Below are positions 7,894-17,317 of a stretch of 64,000 nucleotides of DNA, in pieces. Under the pieces are notes generated by a model. That model was not told the origin of the DNA. It ran no database searches and was given only the letters and a program-made list of their open reading frames with translations. The first letter of the stretch is position 1. Every line of letters begins with the position of its first letter. Origin of the DNA: Natribaculum breve (lineage in GTDB: Archaea > Halobacteriota > Halobacteria > Halobacteriales > Natrialbaceae); the NCBI RefSeq assembly GCF_023008585.1, contig NZ_CP095390.1, positions 2,170,001 to 2,234,000 of the forward strand, read 5' to 3'. Made by a program: the position numbers and the translations under genes.

Positions 7894-10800
7894 ATGAGCA
7901 ACGAACGACGAGACGAGGCAATTCGAGTCTTGGCGCTGGTGATCGCCGCCCTGATGATCACCTCCGTGATGGCCCCCATCGCGGTGGCGACCGGATCGTC
8001 GGGCGGAGAGACGACACCGGACCTGCTATCGAATGTACCCTCCACGAATGACGAACAGCTAACCGAGCAACCGAATACGAGCACCGACCGGTCGAGCGGG
8101 TCGGATCGGGCGACCGTCGACGACGCGGTGGTCGACGCAAACGGCACCGTCGACGTCGTCGTTCGCGTCGAAGAACTCGAGTTACCGCTCGCCACGACCG
8201 CGTCCACGGAGACGGTCGTCGACGAACTGCAAACGCACGCCGAACGGTCCCAACAGCCGGTCGTCGACTACGCCCGGTCGACCGACGGCGTCGAGCTAAA
8301 ACAGCAGTTCTGGCTCACGAACGCCGTTCTCCTCGAACTCGACACCGAGGAGGTCGACGTTCGAGAGCTCGTCGCCCAGAAGGGCGTCACGAACGTACAC
8401 GCGAACTTCGAGGTCGAAGTTCCCGAACCCGTGGCCGACGTCTCGAGTGCCGACTACGACACGACCTACGGCCTCGAGCAGATCAACGCCACCGCGGTCT
8501 GGGACGAGTACGACACGATGGGCGCTGGCGCGAAAGTCGCCGTCCTCGACACGGGCGTCGACGCGTCTCATCAGGACATCGACCTCTACACCGAGGACCC
8601 GGACGACCCTACCTACCCGGGTGGCTGGGCAGAGTTCGACGGTGACGGGAACCAGGTCGACAGCGAGCCGTACGACTCCGCCGAACACGGCACCCACACC
8701 TCGGGGACGGTCGCGGGCGGAAACGCCAGCGGCGAGTACGTCGGCGTCGCGCCCGAGGCCGACCTGATGCACGGGAAGGTACTCGACGGCGGCTCCGGTT
8801 CGTTCGCCCAGATCATCGCCGGCATGGAGTGGGCCGTCGACGAGAACGCCGACGTCATGTCGATGAGTCTCGGCGCGGAGGGCTACTACGCGGAGATGAT
8901 CGAACCCGTCCGGAACGCCGAGAAAGCCGGAACGATCGTCGTCTCCTCGTCCGGCAACTCCGGCGAGGGAACGAGTGGCTCCCCGGCGAACGTCTACGAG
9001 GCGTTCGCCATCGGCGCGTCGAACGAAGACGCCGACATCGCCGACTTCTCGAGCGGCGAACGTATCGAGACCGAATCCGACTGGGGGTCGGACGCACCCG
9101 ACGAGTGGCCAGACGAGTACGTCGTGCCGAACGTCGCCGCCCCCGGCGTCAACGTCAAGAGCACGGTTCCCGGAGGCGGTTACGACGACACCTTCTCTGG
9201 GACGTCGATGGCGGCCCCGCACGCCTCGGGAGCCATCGCGTTGATGCTCTCGGCGTCGGCCGACGAGCCGGACACCGAACTGATCAAGACGAGCCTCGAG
9301 GAGACCGCCTGGAAACCAGACGGCGAAGACGACGACCAGGACGTCAGGTACGGCCACGGCATCGTCGACGCCAAGGCCGCGACCGACCGCGTCGCCGCAG
9401 ACAGCGGCGTCGAGGGGACGGTGACCGACGAGAACGGAGAGCCGATCGAGGACGCGACGGTCGTCCTCGGCGGCGTTCCACGGACGACCGACGAGAACGG
9501 CACGTACTTCCACCGGGCCGCCCCCGGCGAGTACGACGTGACGGTCGACGCGTTCGGCTACGAGGACGTGACGACGACCGTCACCGTCGAGGAGGACAAC
9601 GTCACCGAGAAGAACGTCACGCTCGCCGACGCGTTCGACGCGCGCGTGCTGGACGACCAGCCCGAATCGATCGAGAGCGGCCAGCAGTTCACCGTCACCG
9701 CCGAGGTCGCGAACCTCGAGTCGGCGACGATCGAAGCGGGCGGCGACTACGAGGGCGACCTCTCGCTCGAGGTCGACGGCACGTCGGCGACGTTCGGCGA
9801 ACCGGTCGAGTTCGACGATCCCTACACCGGCGAACTGACCGTGACCGTCGAGGCGAGCGAGAACGCGACGCGCAACGTGGAGCTGACGCACACGCTCTCG
9901 GGACTGGGCAACGAGACGACGGTGACGACGGGCCCGACCTACGTCGTCGGGGAGTTCACCGACGTCGCCGTCGTCGACGCGCCCGACGGCGCGTACGGCG
10001 CCCAGCTCGAGTCGTACCTCGAGCGAACCGTTCACCCGCGGTTCGACGTCGAACTGATCGAGACCGACGAGTTGCTGTCCGCCGTCGACGACGAGGCGTA
10101 CGACGTCTACGTCGTCCAGAGCTTCGACGGCGACGACGAACTCGCCGAGTCGTTCGTCGAGGCGACGGACGAGCCACAGACCGGCGTGATTCTCCTCGAC
10201 CAGTACGGAGACGCGAGCAGCGCGATCGCCGACCAGTCGGAGGCGATCGGCGATCCGGGGACTGCGGGCGCGGCGTCGACGTTCGGCGCACCCGACGTCA
10301 CCTACACCGTCGAGACCGATCACGCGATCCTCGACGGCGTCGCCGAGGAAGGCGAGACGATCACGGTCAGTCGGCCGGCACCGGTCGTCTTCTTCGGTGG
10401 CTTCCACAGCTACTTCGACGACTACGAGGGGATCTACGACGGGACCGACCTCGCGACGGTGCAGACGCAAGGTGCGACTGCGCCCTCCGGAACCGGCCTC
10501 GCGGCCGATCCGTTCAGTCGAACGGTGCTGGCGTCCTCGCTGGGCATCAGTTCGTTCGTCGACCAGTCGATGCTCGCCGACGACGCCGACCAGATCCTCG
10601 CGAACGCCGTCGAGTACGCGAGCGACGCACCGCCGGTCGTCCCACTCGAGGGACAGTCGGAGAAGGTCGACCCCGGCGAGAGCGTCACGGCGACGGTCTC
10701 CGTCGAGGACCTGGAGAAAGTCAAAGTCGACGTCGCCGAGGAGAGTACGATCGACGAGGACGACCTGACGCTGTACGTCGGCGACACCATCAACGCCTTC

Positions 10801-13089
10801 GGCGAGTGGCGCGCCTACGATCCGGCGAAGACCGGCGAGTACGACATTCGCGTCGAGGTCGCCGACGACGCCGACGCCGGGACGCTCTCGCTCGATCACA
10901 CGTTCGTCACCGGCGACGGTGAGGAGACGACGCTGACGACCGGTCCGACGGCCGTCTACGAGGGCGACACGCTCGACGTCGACGCCGGCGGCGACGGCGA
11001 CGTCGAGACGCTCACCGAAGCAGCCGACATCGTCGAGGAAGGCGGCGAGATCGTCGTCGAAGCGGGGACGTACGACGAGAACGACACCGACTACGACGGA
11101 GTCGGCAGCGCAGCCGTCGTCGTCGACACCGACGGCGTGACGGTTCGCGCAGCCGAAAACGCGAGTCCGACGGTCAACTACGACGGCGACGGCACGAGCG
11201 GCCAGGTGATGATGGTCGAAGGCGACGACGTGCACGTCGACGGCCTCACGGTCAACGTCGACAACGGGTCGGCAGACGAACCGATCTTCCACGGGATCGA
11301 GGTTCGAGACGGCGCGAGCGGGTTCTCCGCGACCGACGTGAAAGCGGGTGGCGTAAACGGCATCTTCCTGGACGCCGGCGTCTCAGACGTCCACGTCGAG
11401 AACGTCGTCGGCTACGACGCCTCGACCGTCGTCGGCACGGACTGGAACGGCGGGCCGGCGACGAACGTGACGATCGAGAACGTCTCGATCGGCGACGCCG
11501 GGAGCTTCATGTTCGACGGCGTCCGGATGGACAACTCCCAGAACGTCACGATCTCCGACAGCGATCTCTCCGGGCTGGCGGCGAACACGCCCGGAATCCA
11601 CACGGACGGTACAGGAGACGTGACGATCGCGAACAACGACCTCGCCGGCGTCGACGCCGACGCCATCTACGTCGACTGGATGAGCGGCGAGAGTCGCATC
11701 GTCAACAACAGCATCGACGGTGCCGACGCGGCGATCTGGACGAGTAGCATCCTCGGGTACGACCTGTTCGTCAGCGACAACGACGTCGCGAACGCCACGT
11801 CGGGACTGTTCGTCGACAGCGGCCCGAGCGTGACGGCGACCAACAACACCTTCGCCGCGGAGAACGGGTTCGCGTTCGACGCCTACAGCGGCTTCGACGC
11901 GGGCGACATCGCCGCGTTGACCTACAACGACCTCTCCGGATCGACGGTTCCGTTCCACGCGCTGACCGACGTCACGGACGGCAGCTACACCGACGAACCG
12001 GGCGCGATCGACGCCCGACTGAACTTCGTCGGCGATCGCACCGGCAACGAGTCGATCGCGGTCGTCGACGGCGAGGTCGGCAACGTCGTCTACCAGCCGT
12101 TCCTCACGACGACGCCGGACGATCTCGAAGCGACACCCGGAGAAACCAGCGAGATCGGCGTCGACCTCCACCTCGAGGGCGGCGAAACGTACGCCGTCGG
12201 CGTCCCCGGACCGTCCGAGACGCCGATCAGCGAGATGGTCGACGACGACTTCGAAGGCGCGATCTACGGCTTCGACGCCGAGTCGCAGTCGTGGTCGATG
12301 CTCACCGGCAACGACACGGTCGCGTCGCTGAACGCGATGCTGGTCGTCGCCGAGACCGACACCAGGCTGACACTCGACTTCCAGAGCCCGGAGAACGTGC
12401 CGCCGGGTCCCGCCCAGTACTCGATCGAAGAGGGGTGGAACTTCGTCTCGGCACCGGTGTACGGAAGCGCCGACGACGCCTACGGCGTCGGCTCGTTCGA
12501 GCCGGGACTACTGATGTCGATGTTCGAGAAGCCGGACGGTCAGCTCGGCCCCGCAAGCGGCGTCGAGGGAACCTACGTCTTCGGTGACGACGAGAGTCCG
12601 ACCGTCAGTGCGTTCGAGGGCTACTTCGTCTACAGCGAGACCGACGGCACGATGCCCGCACGCATCGGTGCCGATCCGACGGTCGACGACCTGTACGACC
12701 GCCTCGGCGTCGACGATCAGTTCGCCGACGCCGACAGCGAAAACACGTCCGTCGAGGACGTTCTCGAGCGAGCCGACCAGCGAGACCGCGACGTCGTCGA
12801 AGCGACGGTCTCGCAGGTCGTCTACCACGACCTCGAGCAGGCACTCGAGGAGAGCGACGACCCGCGACGCGCCCTCAACGAGACGGCGACTGCGGTCCTC
12901 GAGGACGCACCGGCCGAACACCGAGACCTCGTCGAGACGGCGACGGAAGACGCTCTCAGGCAACTGTTCGTCGAACGGTTCGTCGGTGGACCGATAGGCG
13001 AGGACGCCGTCGTCGAAGCACAGCGGGAGCGACTCGAGAGCGACGATCCGTCGCCAGCGGTCACGGTCACCGCACCCATCGCGGGCTAG
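7894..13089 (+). CDS. Secreted subtilase (S8) fused to beta-helix surface domains
   Basis: A 1731-residue exported surface protein. A signal-like hydrophobic segment (RVLALVIAALMITSVMAPIA) is at residues about 10-30. The S8 protease domain has its triad in VAVLDTGVD (Asp219), HGTHTSG (His265) and SGTSMAAPH (Ser438). Next come a carboxypeptidase-regulatory-like beta domain (about 507-580), a beta domain ending TTVTTGPT, a Rossmann/glutamine-amidotransferase-like segment (about 690-910), a second copy of the beta domain ending TTLTTGPT, and a parallel beta-helix (about 1035-1400) rich in N-x-S/T glycosylation sites. A haloarchaeal EEGWNFVSAPVY module and an acidic helical tail follow. No C-terminal membrane anchor is present. 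A GTG at 7852 is an alternative start. Confidence 0.88.
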   Translation: MSNERRDEAIRVLALVIAALMITSVMAPIAVATGSSGGETTPDLLSNVPSTNDEQLTEQPNTSTDRSSGSDRATVDDAVVDANGTVDVVVRVEELELPLATTASTETVVDELQTHAERSQQPVVDYARSTDGVELKQQFWLTNAVLLELDTEEVDVRELVAQKGVTNVHANFEVEVPEPVADVSSADYDTTYGLEQINATAVWDEYDTMGAGAKVAVLDTGVDASHQDIDLYTEDPDDPTYPGGWAEFDGDGNQVDSEPYDSAEHGTHTSGTVAGGNASGEYVGVAPEADLMHGKVLDGGSGSFAQIIAGMEWAVDENADVMSMSLGAEGYYAEMIEPVRNAEKAGTIVVSSSGNSGEGTSGSPANVYEAFAIGASNEDADIADFSSGERIETESDWGSDAPDEWPDEYVVPNVAAPGVNVKSTVPGGGYDDTFSGTSMAAPHASGAIALMLSASADEPDTELIKTSLEETAWKPDGEDDDQDVRYGHGIVDAKAATDRVAADSGVEGTVTDENGEPIEDATVVLGGVPRTTDENGTYFHRAAPGEYDVTVDAFGYEDVTTTVTVEEDNVTEKNVTLADAFDARVLDDQPESIESGQQFTVTAEVANLESATIEAGGDYEGDLSLEVDGTSATFGEPVEFDDPYTGELTVTVEASENATRNVELTHTLSGLGNETTVTTGPTYVVGEFTDVAVVDAPDGAYGAQLESYLERTVHPRFDVELIETDELLSAVDDEAYDVYVVQSFDGDDELAESFVEATDEPQTGVILLDQYGDASSAIADQSEAIGDPGTAGAASTFGAPDVTYTVETDHAILDGVAEEGETITVSRPAPVVFFGGFHSYFDDYEGIYDGTDLATVQTQGATAPSGTGLAADPFSRTVLASSLGISSFVDQSMLADDADQILANAVEYASDAPPVVPLEGQSEKVDPGESVTATVSVEDLEKVKVDVAEESTIDEDDLTLYVGDTINAFGEWRAYDPAKTGEYDIRVEVADDADAGTLSLDHTFVTGDGEETTLTTGPTAVYEGDTLDVDAGGDGDVETLTEAADIVEEGGEIVVEAGTYDENDTDYDGVGSAAVVVDTDGVTVRAAENASPTVNYDGDGTSGQVMMVEGDDVHVDGLTVNVDNGSADEPIFHGIEVRDGASGFSATDVKAGGVNGIFLDAGVSDVHVENVVGYDASTVVGTDWNGGPATNVTIENVSIGDAGSFMFDGVRMDNSQNVTISDSDLSGLAANTPGIHTDGTGDVTIANNDLAGVDADAIYVDWMSGESRIVNNSIDGADAAIWTSSILGYDLFVSDNDVANATSGLFVDSGPSVTATNNTFAAENGFAFDAYSGFDAGDIAALTYNDLSGSTVPFHALTDVTDGSYTDEPGAIDARLNFVGDRTGNESIAVVDGEVGNVVYQPFLTTTPDDLEATPGETSEIGVDLHLEGGETYAVGVPGPSETPISEMVDDDFEGAIYGFDAESQSWSMLTGNDTVASLNAMLVVAETDTRLTLDFQSPENVPPGPAQYSIEEGWNFVSAPVYGSADDAYGVGSFEPGLLMSMFEKPDGQLGPASGVEGTYVFGDDESPTVSAFEGYFVYSETDGTMPARIGADPTVDDLYDRLGVDDQFADADSENTSVEDVLERADQRDRDVVEATVSQVVYHDLEQALEESDDPRRALNETATAVLEDAPAEHRDLVETATEDALRQLFVERFVGGPIGEDAVVEAQRERLESDDPSPAVTVTAPIAG

Positions 13090-13125
13090 CGACTCGAGAA
13101 CACCATTTTTCGTACGATACAACAC

Positions 13126-13944
13126 ATGATCCAACGAAAACGATCGAACGGCCTGCGAAGGATAGTGGTGGTGATCGCGATCGCGGCGGTCGTGGTGGGC
13201 GTCGCCGGCTCGCCGGTCGCGGCGAGTGACGACGGGCCGCCGACACCGCCGGCGGCGTTCTACGGCGACGTGTACGTCGACGGCGAGCCAGCGCCCGACG
13301 GCACCGAGGTCGTCGCGATGATCGACGGCGAAGAGCGTGCCAGCACGACGACGGCAAACGGCAGCTACGGCGACTCGAGTGCGACCGCGGAGAAGCTGGT
13401 CGTCAGCGGAGACGAGAGCGACGCAGGAGCCGAGATCACGTTCTACGTGGACGGCCAGCAGGTCGACGCGACGGCAGAGTGGGAAGCCGGCACGGTCACC
13501 GAACTCGATCTGGCCGTCGGCGAGGCGCCGGCAGACGACTCCGACGAGGAAAACGACGGCGACGGGGGACAGTCGATCGGACTGCCAGGCGACCAGGAGA
13601 GTGACGACGGTGACACGGGTGCGAGCGAGCGAGACGACGAATCGGATGCAGAGACCGACGCTCCCGACGACCCGAACGAATCTGACGACGAAAGCGAGCG
13701 AGACGACGAGTCGGGTGCAGAGACCGACGGCCCCGACGACGAGGCCGGCAACGAGTCTCCCGACGGCAACGAATCTGACGACGAGAGCGAACGGACCGAC
13801 GGAAGCGAGACCGATGGCGAGTCCACCGACGACGAGGACGAAACGGACGGCGAAAGCGAGGGATCGCCGATGTCCGGTTTCGAGATCGTCGGAGCGCTGA
13901 TCGCGTTGCTGTCGTTCGCCGGCGTCGCCTACCGGCGACGATAA
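13126..13944 (+). CDS. PGF-CTERM-like acidic cell-surface protein
   Basis: A 272-residue exported protein. It has a signal peptide (residues about 10-32, ending VAGSPVAAS), a compact beta domain (AFYGDVYVDGEPAPDGTEV, a module common in haloarchaeal surface proteins) and a long low-complexity linker of Asp, Glu, Ser and Thr with repeated SERDDES and ETDGPDD units. The C-terminus is a short hydrophobic helix, GFEIVGALIALLSFAG, capped by YRRR. That tripartite end resembles the PGF-CTERM signal processed by archaeosortase A, although here the motif reads MSGF rather than PGF. It lies 36 bases after the protease gene and is probably co-expressed; it may offer the wall anchor the protease lacks (inference). 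Confidence 0.75.
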   Translation: MIQRKRSNGLRRIVVVIAIAAVVVGVAGSPVAASDDGPPTPPAAFYGDVYVDGEPAPDGTEVVAMIDGEERASTTTANGSYGDSSATAEKLVVSGDESDAGAEITFYVDGQQVDATAEWEAGTVTELDLAVGEAPADDSDEENDGDGGQSIGLPGDQESDDGDTGASERDDESDAETDAPDDPNESDDESERDDESGAETDGPDDEAGNESPDGNESDDESERTDGSETDGESTDDEDETDGESEGSPMSGFEIVGALIALLSFAGVAYRRR

Positions 13945-14095
13945 CGGTCGGTCACCACGATTTTTTGAGCCGTCCGATCGAGACAGCGAGTGACAGATCC
14001 ACGGTGCCCACCGCGACAGCGAGCCGGCACTCGAGTGGCGGCCGGTGCGTCGACGCACCGTTGGATTCATACCGCCAGCGACGGATCCGTACCGC

Positions 14096-14182
14096 ATGGA
14101 CAGAAATCAGATCATCGCCCTGTTGTTTGCCGCGCTGATGGTGAGTTCGATGGTCGCCTGGTCAGCCTCGTCTCTCTTTTGA
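14096..14182 (+). CDS. 28-residue single-helix membrane peptide
   Basis: A tiny open frame with 28 codons: MDRNQ, then a continuous hydrophobic stretch (IIALLFAALMVSSMVAW), then SASSLF and TGA. The basic-polar head followed by a membrane helix resembles the signal segment of the protease gene 6 kb upstream (VIAALMITSVMA). Short peptides of this kind occur in other haloarchaea, as far as I recall, usually without annotation. The reading frame is intact and sits in a gap with no other gene. I cannot tell whether it is translated. It could be a membrane peptide or the relic of a lost surface-protein gene. Confidence 0.4.
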   Translation: MDRNQIIALLFAALMVSSMVAWSASSLF

Positions 14183-14305
14183 CCACGTCGCGGTAGCGTT
14201 CGAGACGATCGGGAGCGGACGCGGAGACGACGTTACCGAACCGAGACGCCCGTCGGGATCGAACAGATCACAACGATTTATTCACTCGTTGAGAAACGTC
14301 AGCAC

Positions 14306-15103
14306 ATGAACGAAACCCCGGACCGTGACATCGGGTACCTCGCCGGATCGGCCGTCCGAACGTCCCTCGTAGAGCGGCTCACGGCGGGTTCCGCCCAGCC
14401 CGCCGACCTCGTCGCGCACACGGGTGCCTCGCGGACGACCGTCCACCGGACGCTCAACGAACTCGTCGACCGGGGCTGGGTCCGGCGAGTCGACGACGGG
14501 TACGCCATCACCGGAACCGGCGAACTCGCCCTCGAGACGTACTGTGAGGCGAGGTGTCGGTTTCGGACGCTCGACCGGTTCGAACCGTTCCTCGAGGTCG
14601 TCGACGACGTCCCCGGGATCGACCTCGAGTGGCTCGAGGGAGCGGACCTCGAGACGGAGAGCGACGAGAACCCCCACCGGCCGATCGAGCGGTACGCCGA
14701 CGAACTCGCGACGGTCGACGGCGAGGAGTTCTACGGCGTGACGCCGGTCATCACCCGCCGGTTCATCGACGTCCACGAGCCGATCATTCGGGACGGGACG
14801 ACGGCGAACCTCGTCATCAGCGACGAGACGTTGCGAGCGGTGGCCGACCGGTACCCGAGACGGCTTCGCGAGTCACTCGAGTTCGACAACTACGAACTGT
14901 ACGCGATAGACGAGACGCCGTCGATGGGAACGACGATCTACGGCGAGACGGTCTTTCTCGGCGCGTACGACGACCGGCGGCGGCTGGTCGCCGTCGTCGA
15001 GAGCACCGATCCCGACCTGCGGGCGTGGGCGACGGACTGCTACCAGCGCCTCCGGGAGAGCGCCACCCGGGTCACGGCCGATGCCGCGATCACGTCCGAC
15101 TGA
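14306..15103 (+). CDS. Winged-helix regulator with FilR1-type domain
   Basis: A 265-residue transcriptional regulator. Residues about 10-80 form a winged helix (QPADLVAHTGASRTTVHRTL is the HTH; the wing ends DDGYAITGTG). The rest is the haloarchaeal ligand or partner domain related to methanogenesis regulator FilR1 (DUF1724), with FYGVTPVITRRFIDVHEPII and YELYAIDETPSMGTTI. It is a soluble, presumably DNA-binding protein. It follows the surface-protein genes on the same strand, separated by about 120 bases, and might regulate them or itself. Target and ligand are unknown. Confidence 0.85.
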   Translation: MNETPDRDIGYLAGSAVRTSLVERLTAGSAQPADLVAHTGASRTTVHRTLNELVDRGWVRRVDDGYAITGTGELALETYCEARCRFRTLDRFEPFLEVVDDVPGIDLEWLEGADLETESDENPHRPIERYADELATVDGEEFYGVTPVITRRFIDVHEPIIRDGTTANLVISDETLRAVADRYPRRLRESLEFDNYELYAIDETPSMGTTIYGETVFLGAYDDRRRLVAVVESTDPDLRAWATDCYQRLRESATRVTADAAITSD

Positions 15104-15203
15104 CGACGGCGCGGCGAAACTGTTGCAACGTGTGAAACAGCTATCGGTGCGTAGATAATTCACGGTCGATCGAGTGTGTCCACACGGCAGACGCGACGTG
15201 GAC

Positions 15204-15241
15204 GGTCCCCCCGGTCGTGTCCGGTCCCCCCGGTCGTGCCC
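15204..15241. repeat. Two tandem 19-base units
   Basis: GGTCCCCCCGGTCGTGTCC at 15204-15222 is followed immediately by a copy with one change (GTGCCC) at 15223-15241. The unit lies in the 195-base gap between two convergent genes. It looks like a simple slippage duplication; no function is evident. Confidence 0.6.
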
Positions 15242-15298
15242 GGTCGGTACCCTACTCCCCCATCAGACGGATCGTCGACGGTCGGGACGGAGACGATT

Positions 15299-17080
15299 CT
15301 ACCCGTCCGTCTCCCAGACGTCTGCCAGCGGACTCGAGCGCGACGATCGACGAGATCGTCGGCGACGCGACGCGACCCGGTCGCTCTCGCTCGGTTCGTC
15401 GTTTCCGGACGTCGGCCCTCCGAGTGCCGCTCGTGGGTCGAACGCCGGCAGGTCCGGTTTGGACGTGCGGTCGACCTGTTGTGCGAACCAGTCGGGCATG
15501 TCCGTTCGTGCGCGCTCGAAGAGATCGAGGAGACTCGAGTCCGCGAGGTACGTGGCACCGTAATCGTCCGGCGCGCGGATCACGCGGCCACAGGCCTGGA
15601 TCACGGTCCGCAGCGCCGTCCGGTAGTACCACGCCCACTGGCCCTGCTCGAGGCGGTGGGCGACTCTCGAGTCGCCGGTGTTGAGAAACGGCGCTTTACA
15701 GAGGACCTGGAACCGACAGCGGTCGCCTTTCAGGTCGAGGGCCTCCTCCATTTTCACCGAGAGGAAGACGTCGGGGTCGTCGGCGGCTTTCCAGGCCTCG
15801 AGGGCGTCGTCGCGGTCCTCGCGACCGTGCGTCCGGATTCGCTCGCCGACGCCGAAGTCGGACAGCAGCGAGGCGAGTCGTTCCTGGATGTCGTAGGAGT
15901 GGGCGTGGACCAGCCCCTTCTCGTCGGGGTGGGCCTGCATGATCCGGACGACGGTCCGGGCGACCTTCGGGAGCGTCTCGTCGCGGTGCTCGTAGGTCAT
16001 CTTCCCCTGCGTGACGTCGTAGAGCGGCCGGTTCTCGACCGGGAACGTGTGCCCGACGTCGACGAGGGCGACGGTCGCAGGGTCCAGCCCGACCTGCCGG
16101 CAGAACGCCTCCTTGTTGAGGATCGTCGCCGACAGGAGTGCGAACCTGTTGCCGCGATCCCAGACCGTGTGCTGGAGGTATCGCTCGGGATCCATCGGCT
16201 TGATCGTGAGCGGCCCACCCCCGTCGTCGGCCGGGGGATCGGTCTGGTCGACGAGCCACGTCGTCGGGCTCTCGGGGTCGCGGTAGTCGGAGACGAACCA
16301 CTCGAGTTCGCCGATGAGCTCCTGGAGGCGGTCGCGTTCGCGGACTTCAGCGGGGGTGAGCTGGTCCTGTGCGAGCAGGTCGTCTTTGCGTCGGGTACAG
16401 ACCTGGGCAAGGTTTTCGGCGTAGCGAGCGGCGCGTTCGACGCCGTCGACGTCGGGAACCCGGAGGTCGTCCCAGAACGGCACGGTCCGGGGGCCGAGCT
16501 GGATCGTCGCGTACATCTCGGCCCACTCCGCCAGTCCGTGGGCTTCGTCGACGACGACCACGTCGCGCTTGCGAAACACCTCGCTACCGGCCGTCTGCAT
16601 GAAGTACGCGAGCGTCATCGCCGCGATCGACCGGTTCGAGGCGATCGCCCGGTCGGAGAAGTACGGACACCGGTGTTTGACCGAGCAGTCGTAGCCGCGT
16701 TCTCGCACGCAGGGGGCCTGGTTGACCGGCGTGTCGAGTTCGCCGGGGAGGATGCAGGTGTAGTTCGACTTCCCGCGGATGACGTTCAGGTCGGCCAGCA
16801 GGTCGTCGCTCGCGACGTCGTCCAGTTGCGAGACCTGCGGCGTCGTGTAGTAGGCACCCGTCGCCTCACTGGGTTCGGCGTCGTCGAGTCGCCGGGCACA
16901 GCCCGCGATCGCCCGGGCCAGGAGAGACTTGCCGCTCCCGGTCGGCGCACGAACCAGCACGACGTCGTTCCCCGCGAGGAAGGCGTCACGGATATCACGG
17001 AGGGCGGCTTCCTGATTGCCGCGATAGCTCGGCGCGGGAAACTCGTCGAAGATCCGCTCGGGGTTCACCGTTCGATGCAC
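15299..17080 (-). CDS. XPD/DinG-family ATP-dependent DNA helicase
   Basis: A 593-residue superfamily 2 helicase. The Walker A loop is APTGSGKSLLAR (about residues 45-56) and the DEAH box is VVVDEAHGLAEW. Between them are four cysteines (YTCILPG, APCVRER, YDCSVKH, RCPYF) in the pattern of the XPD iron-sulfur domain. The C-terminal half has LLSATILN, and motif VI-like ACGRVIRAPDDYG. It should unwind DNA 5' to 3' in repair. Haloarchaea carry several such paralogues, so I give no gene symbol. It is convergent with the regulator upstream of it and is followed across a promoter region by the tRNA-like gene. Confidence 0.88.
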   Translation of the reverse strand: MHRTVNPERIFDEFPAPSYRGNQEAALRDIRDAFLAGNDVVLVRAPTGSGKSLLARAIAGCARRLDDAEPSEATGAYYTTPQVSQLDDVASDDLLADLNVIRGKSNYTCILPGELDTPVNQAPCVRERGYDCSVKHRCPYFSDRAIASNRSIAAMTLAYFMQTAGSEVFRKRDVVVVDEAHGLAEWAEMYATIQLGPRTVPFWDDLRVPDVDGVERAARYAENLAQVCTRRKDDLLAQDQLTPAEVRERDRLQELIGELEWFVSDYRDPESPTTWLVDQTDPPADDGGGPLTIKPMDPERYLQHTVWDRGNRFALLSATILNKEAFCRQVGLDPATVALVDVGHTFPVENRPLYDVTQGKMTYEHRDETLPKVARTVVRIMQAHPDEKGLVHAHSYDIQERLASLLSDFGVGERIRTHGREDRDDALEAWKAADDPDVFLSVKMEEALDLKGDRCRFQVLCKAPFLNTGDSRVAHRLEQGQWAWYYRTALRTVIQACGRVIRAPDDYGATYLADSSLLDLFERARTDMPDWFAQQVDRTSKPDLPAFDPRAALGGPTSGNDEPSESDRVASRRRRSRRSSRSSPLADVWETDG

Positions 17081-17192
17081 CGACTGGTGGCACCCTAAAG
17101 CCTGCGGACCGTCTCGAGTGCTGTCGAATCGACCGTCGTGAGACTCGAGTGCGCCGGCCGAAGCCGCCGCCTACCGGGCGAGTAACAGGTCG

Positions 17193-17203
17193 ATTACTAA
17201 TAC
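17193..17203 (+). promoter_or_regulatory. TATA box before the tRNA-like gene
   Basis: ATTACTAATAC is the only A/T-rich element between the helicase start and the tRNA-like sequence. Its centre lies about 31 bases before the predicted 5' end at 17229, consistent with archaeal transcription of the RNA. Confidence 0.5.
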
Positions 17204-17228
17204 GAACTCCGCCGACGGACTCGCGTAC

Positions 17229-17316
17229 GGAAGGGTAGCTCAGTGGTAGAGCACCGTGGTGCCACCTGGCCCACGGCGGCCTCCGGCCTCGTGGCGTTCG
17301 AATCCCACCCCTTCCG
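17229..17316 (+). tRNA. Aberrant tRNA-like gene, possible tRNA-Gly(GCC)
   Basis: The ends are those of a tRNA. Acceptor GGAAGGG (17229-17235) pairs with CCCTTCC (17309-17315), followed by discriminator G. A canonical D arm reads TAGCTCAGTGGTAGAGCA, and the T loop reads GTTCGAATC. The middle is not normal. Stem CCGTG (17254-17258) with loop GTGCCAC puts GCC in the anticodon position, but its partner CACGG lies 6 bases too late (17272-17276). The variable region (17277-17290) can form a GGCC-TCC-GGCC hairpin. The T stem closes only if C17295 is bulged. CCA is not encoded. It may be an unusual functional tRNA, a tRNA pseudogene or a tRNA-like RNA. Confidence 0.55.
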
Positions 17317-17317
17317 C

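Noticed and set aside
8296..11292. A 998-codon minus-strand frame inside the protease gene
   Set aside because: It is the complement of the protease gene. The translation is Val/Arg/Asp-rich with no motif, while the plus strand has a complete catalytic triad.
15176..17098. A 640-codon plus-strand frame over the helicase
   Set aside because: It is antisense to the helicase, which has Walker, DEAH and four-cysteine motifs. The frame has none.
17259..17290. A canonical intron in the tRNA-like gene
   Set aside because: The extra bases in the loop number only six, and I could not build a bulge-helix-bulge splice motif.
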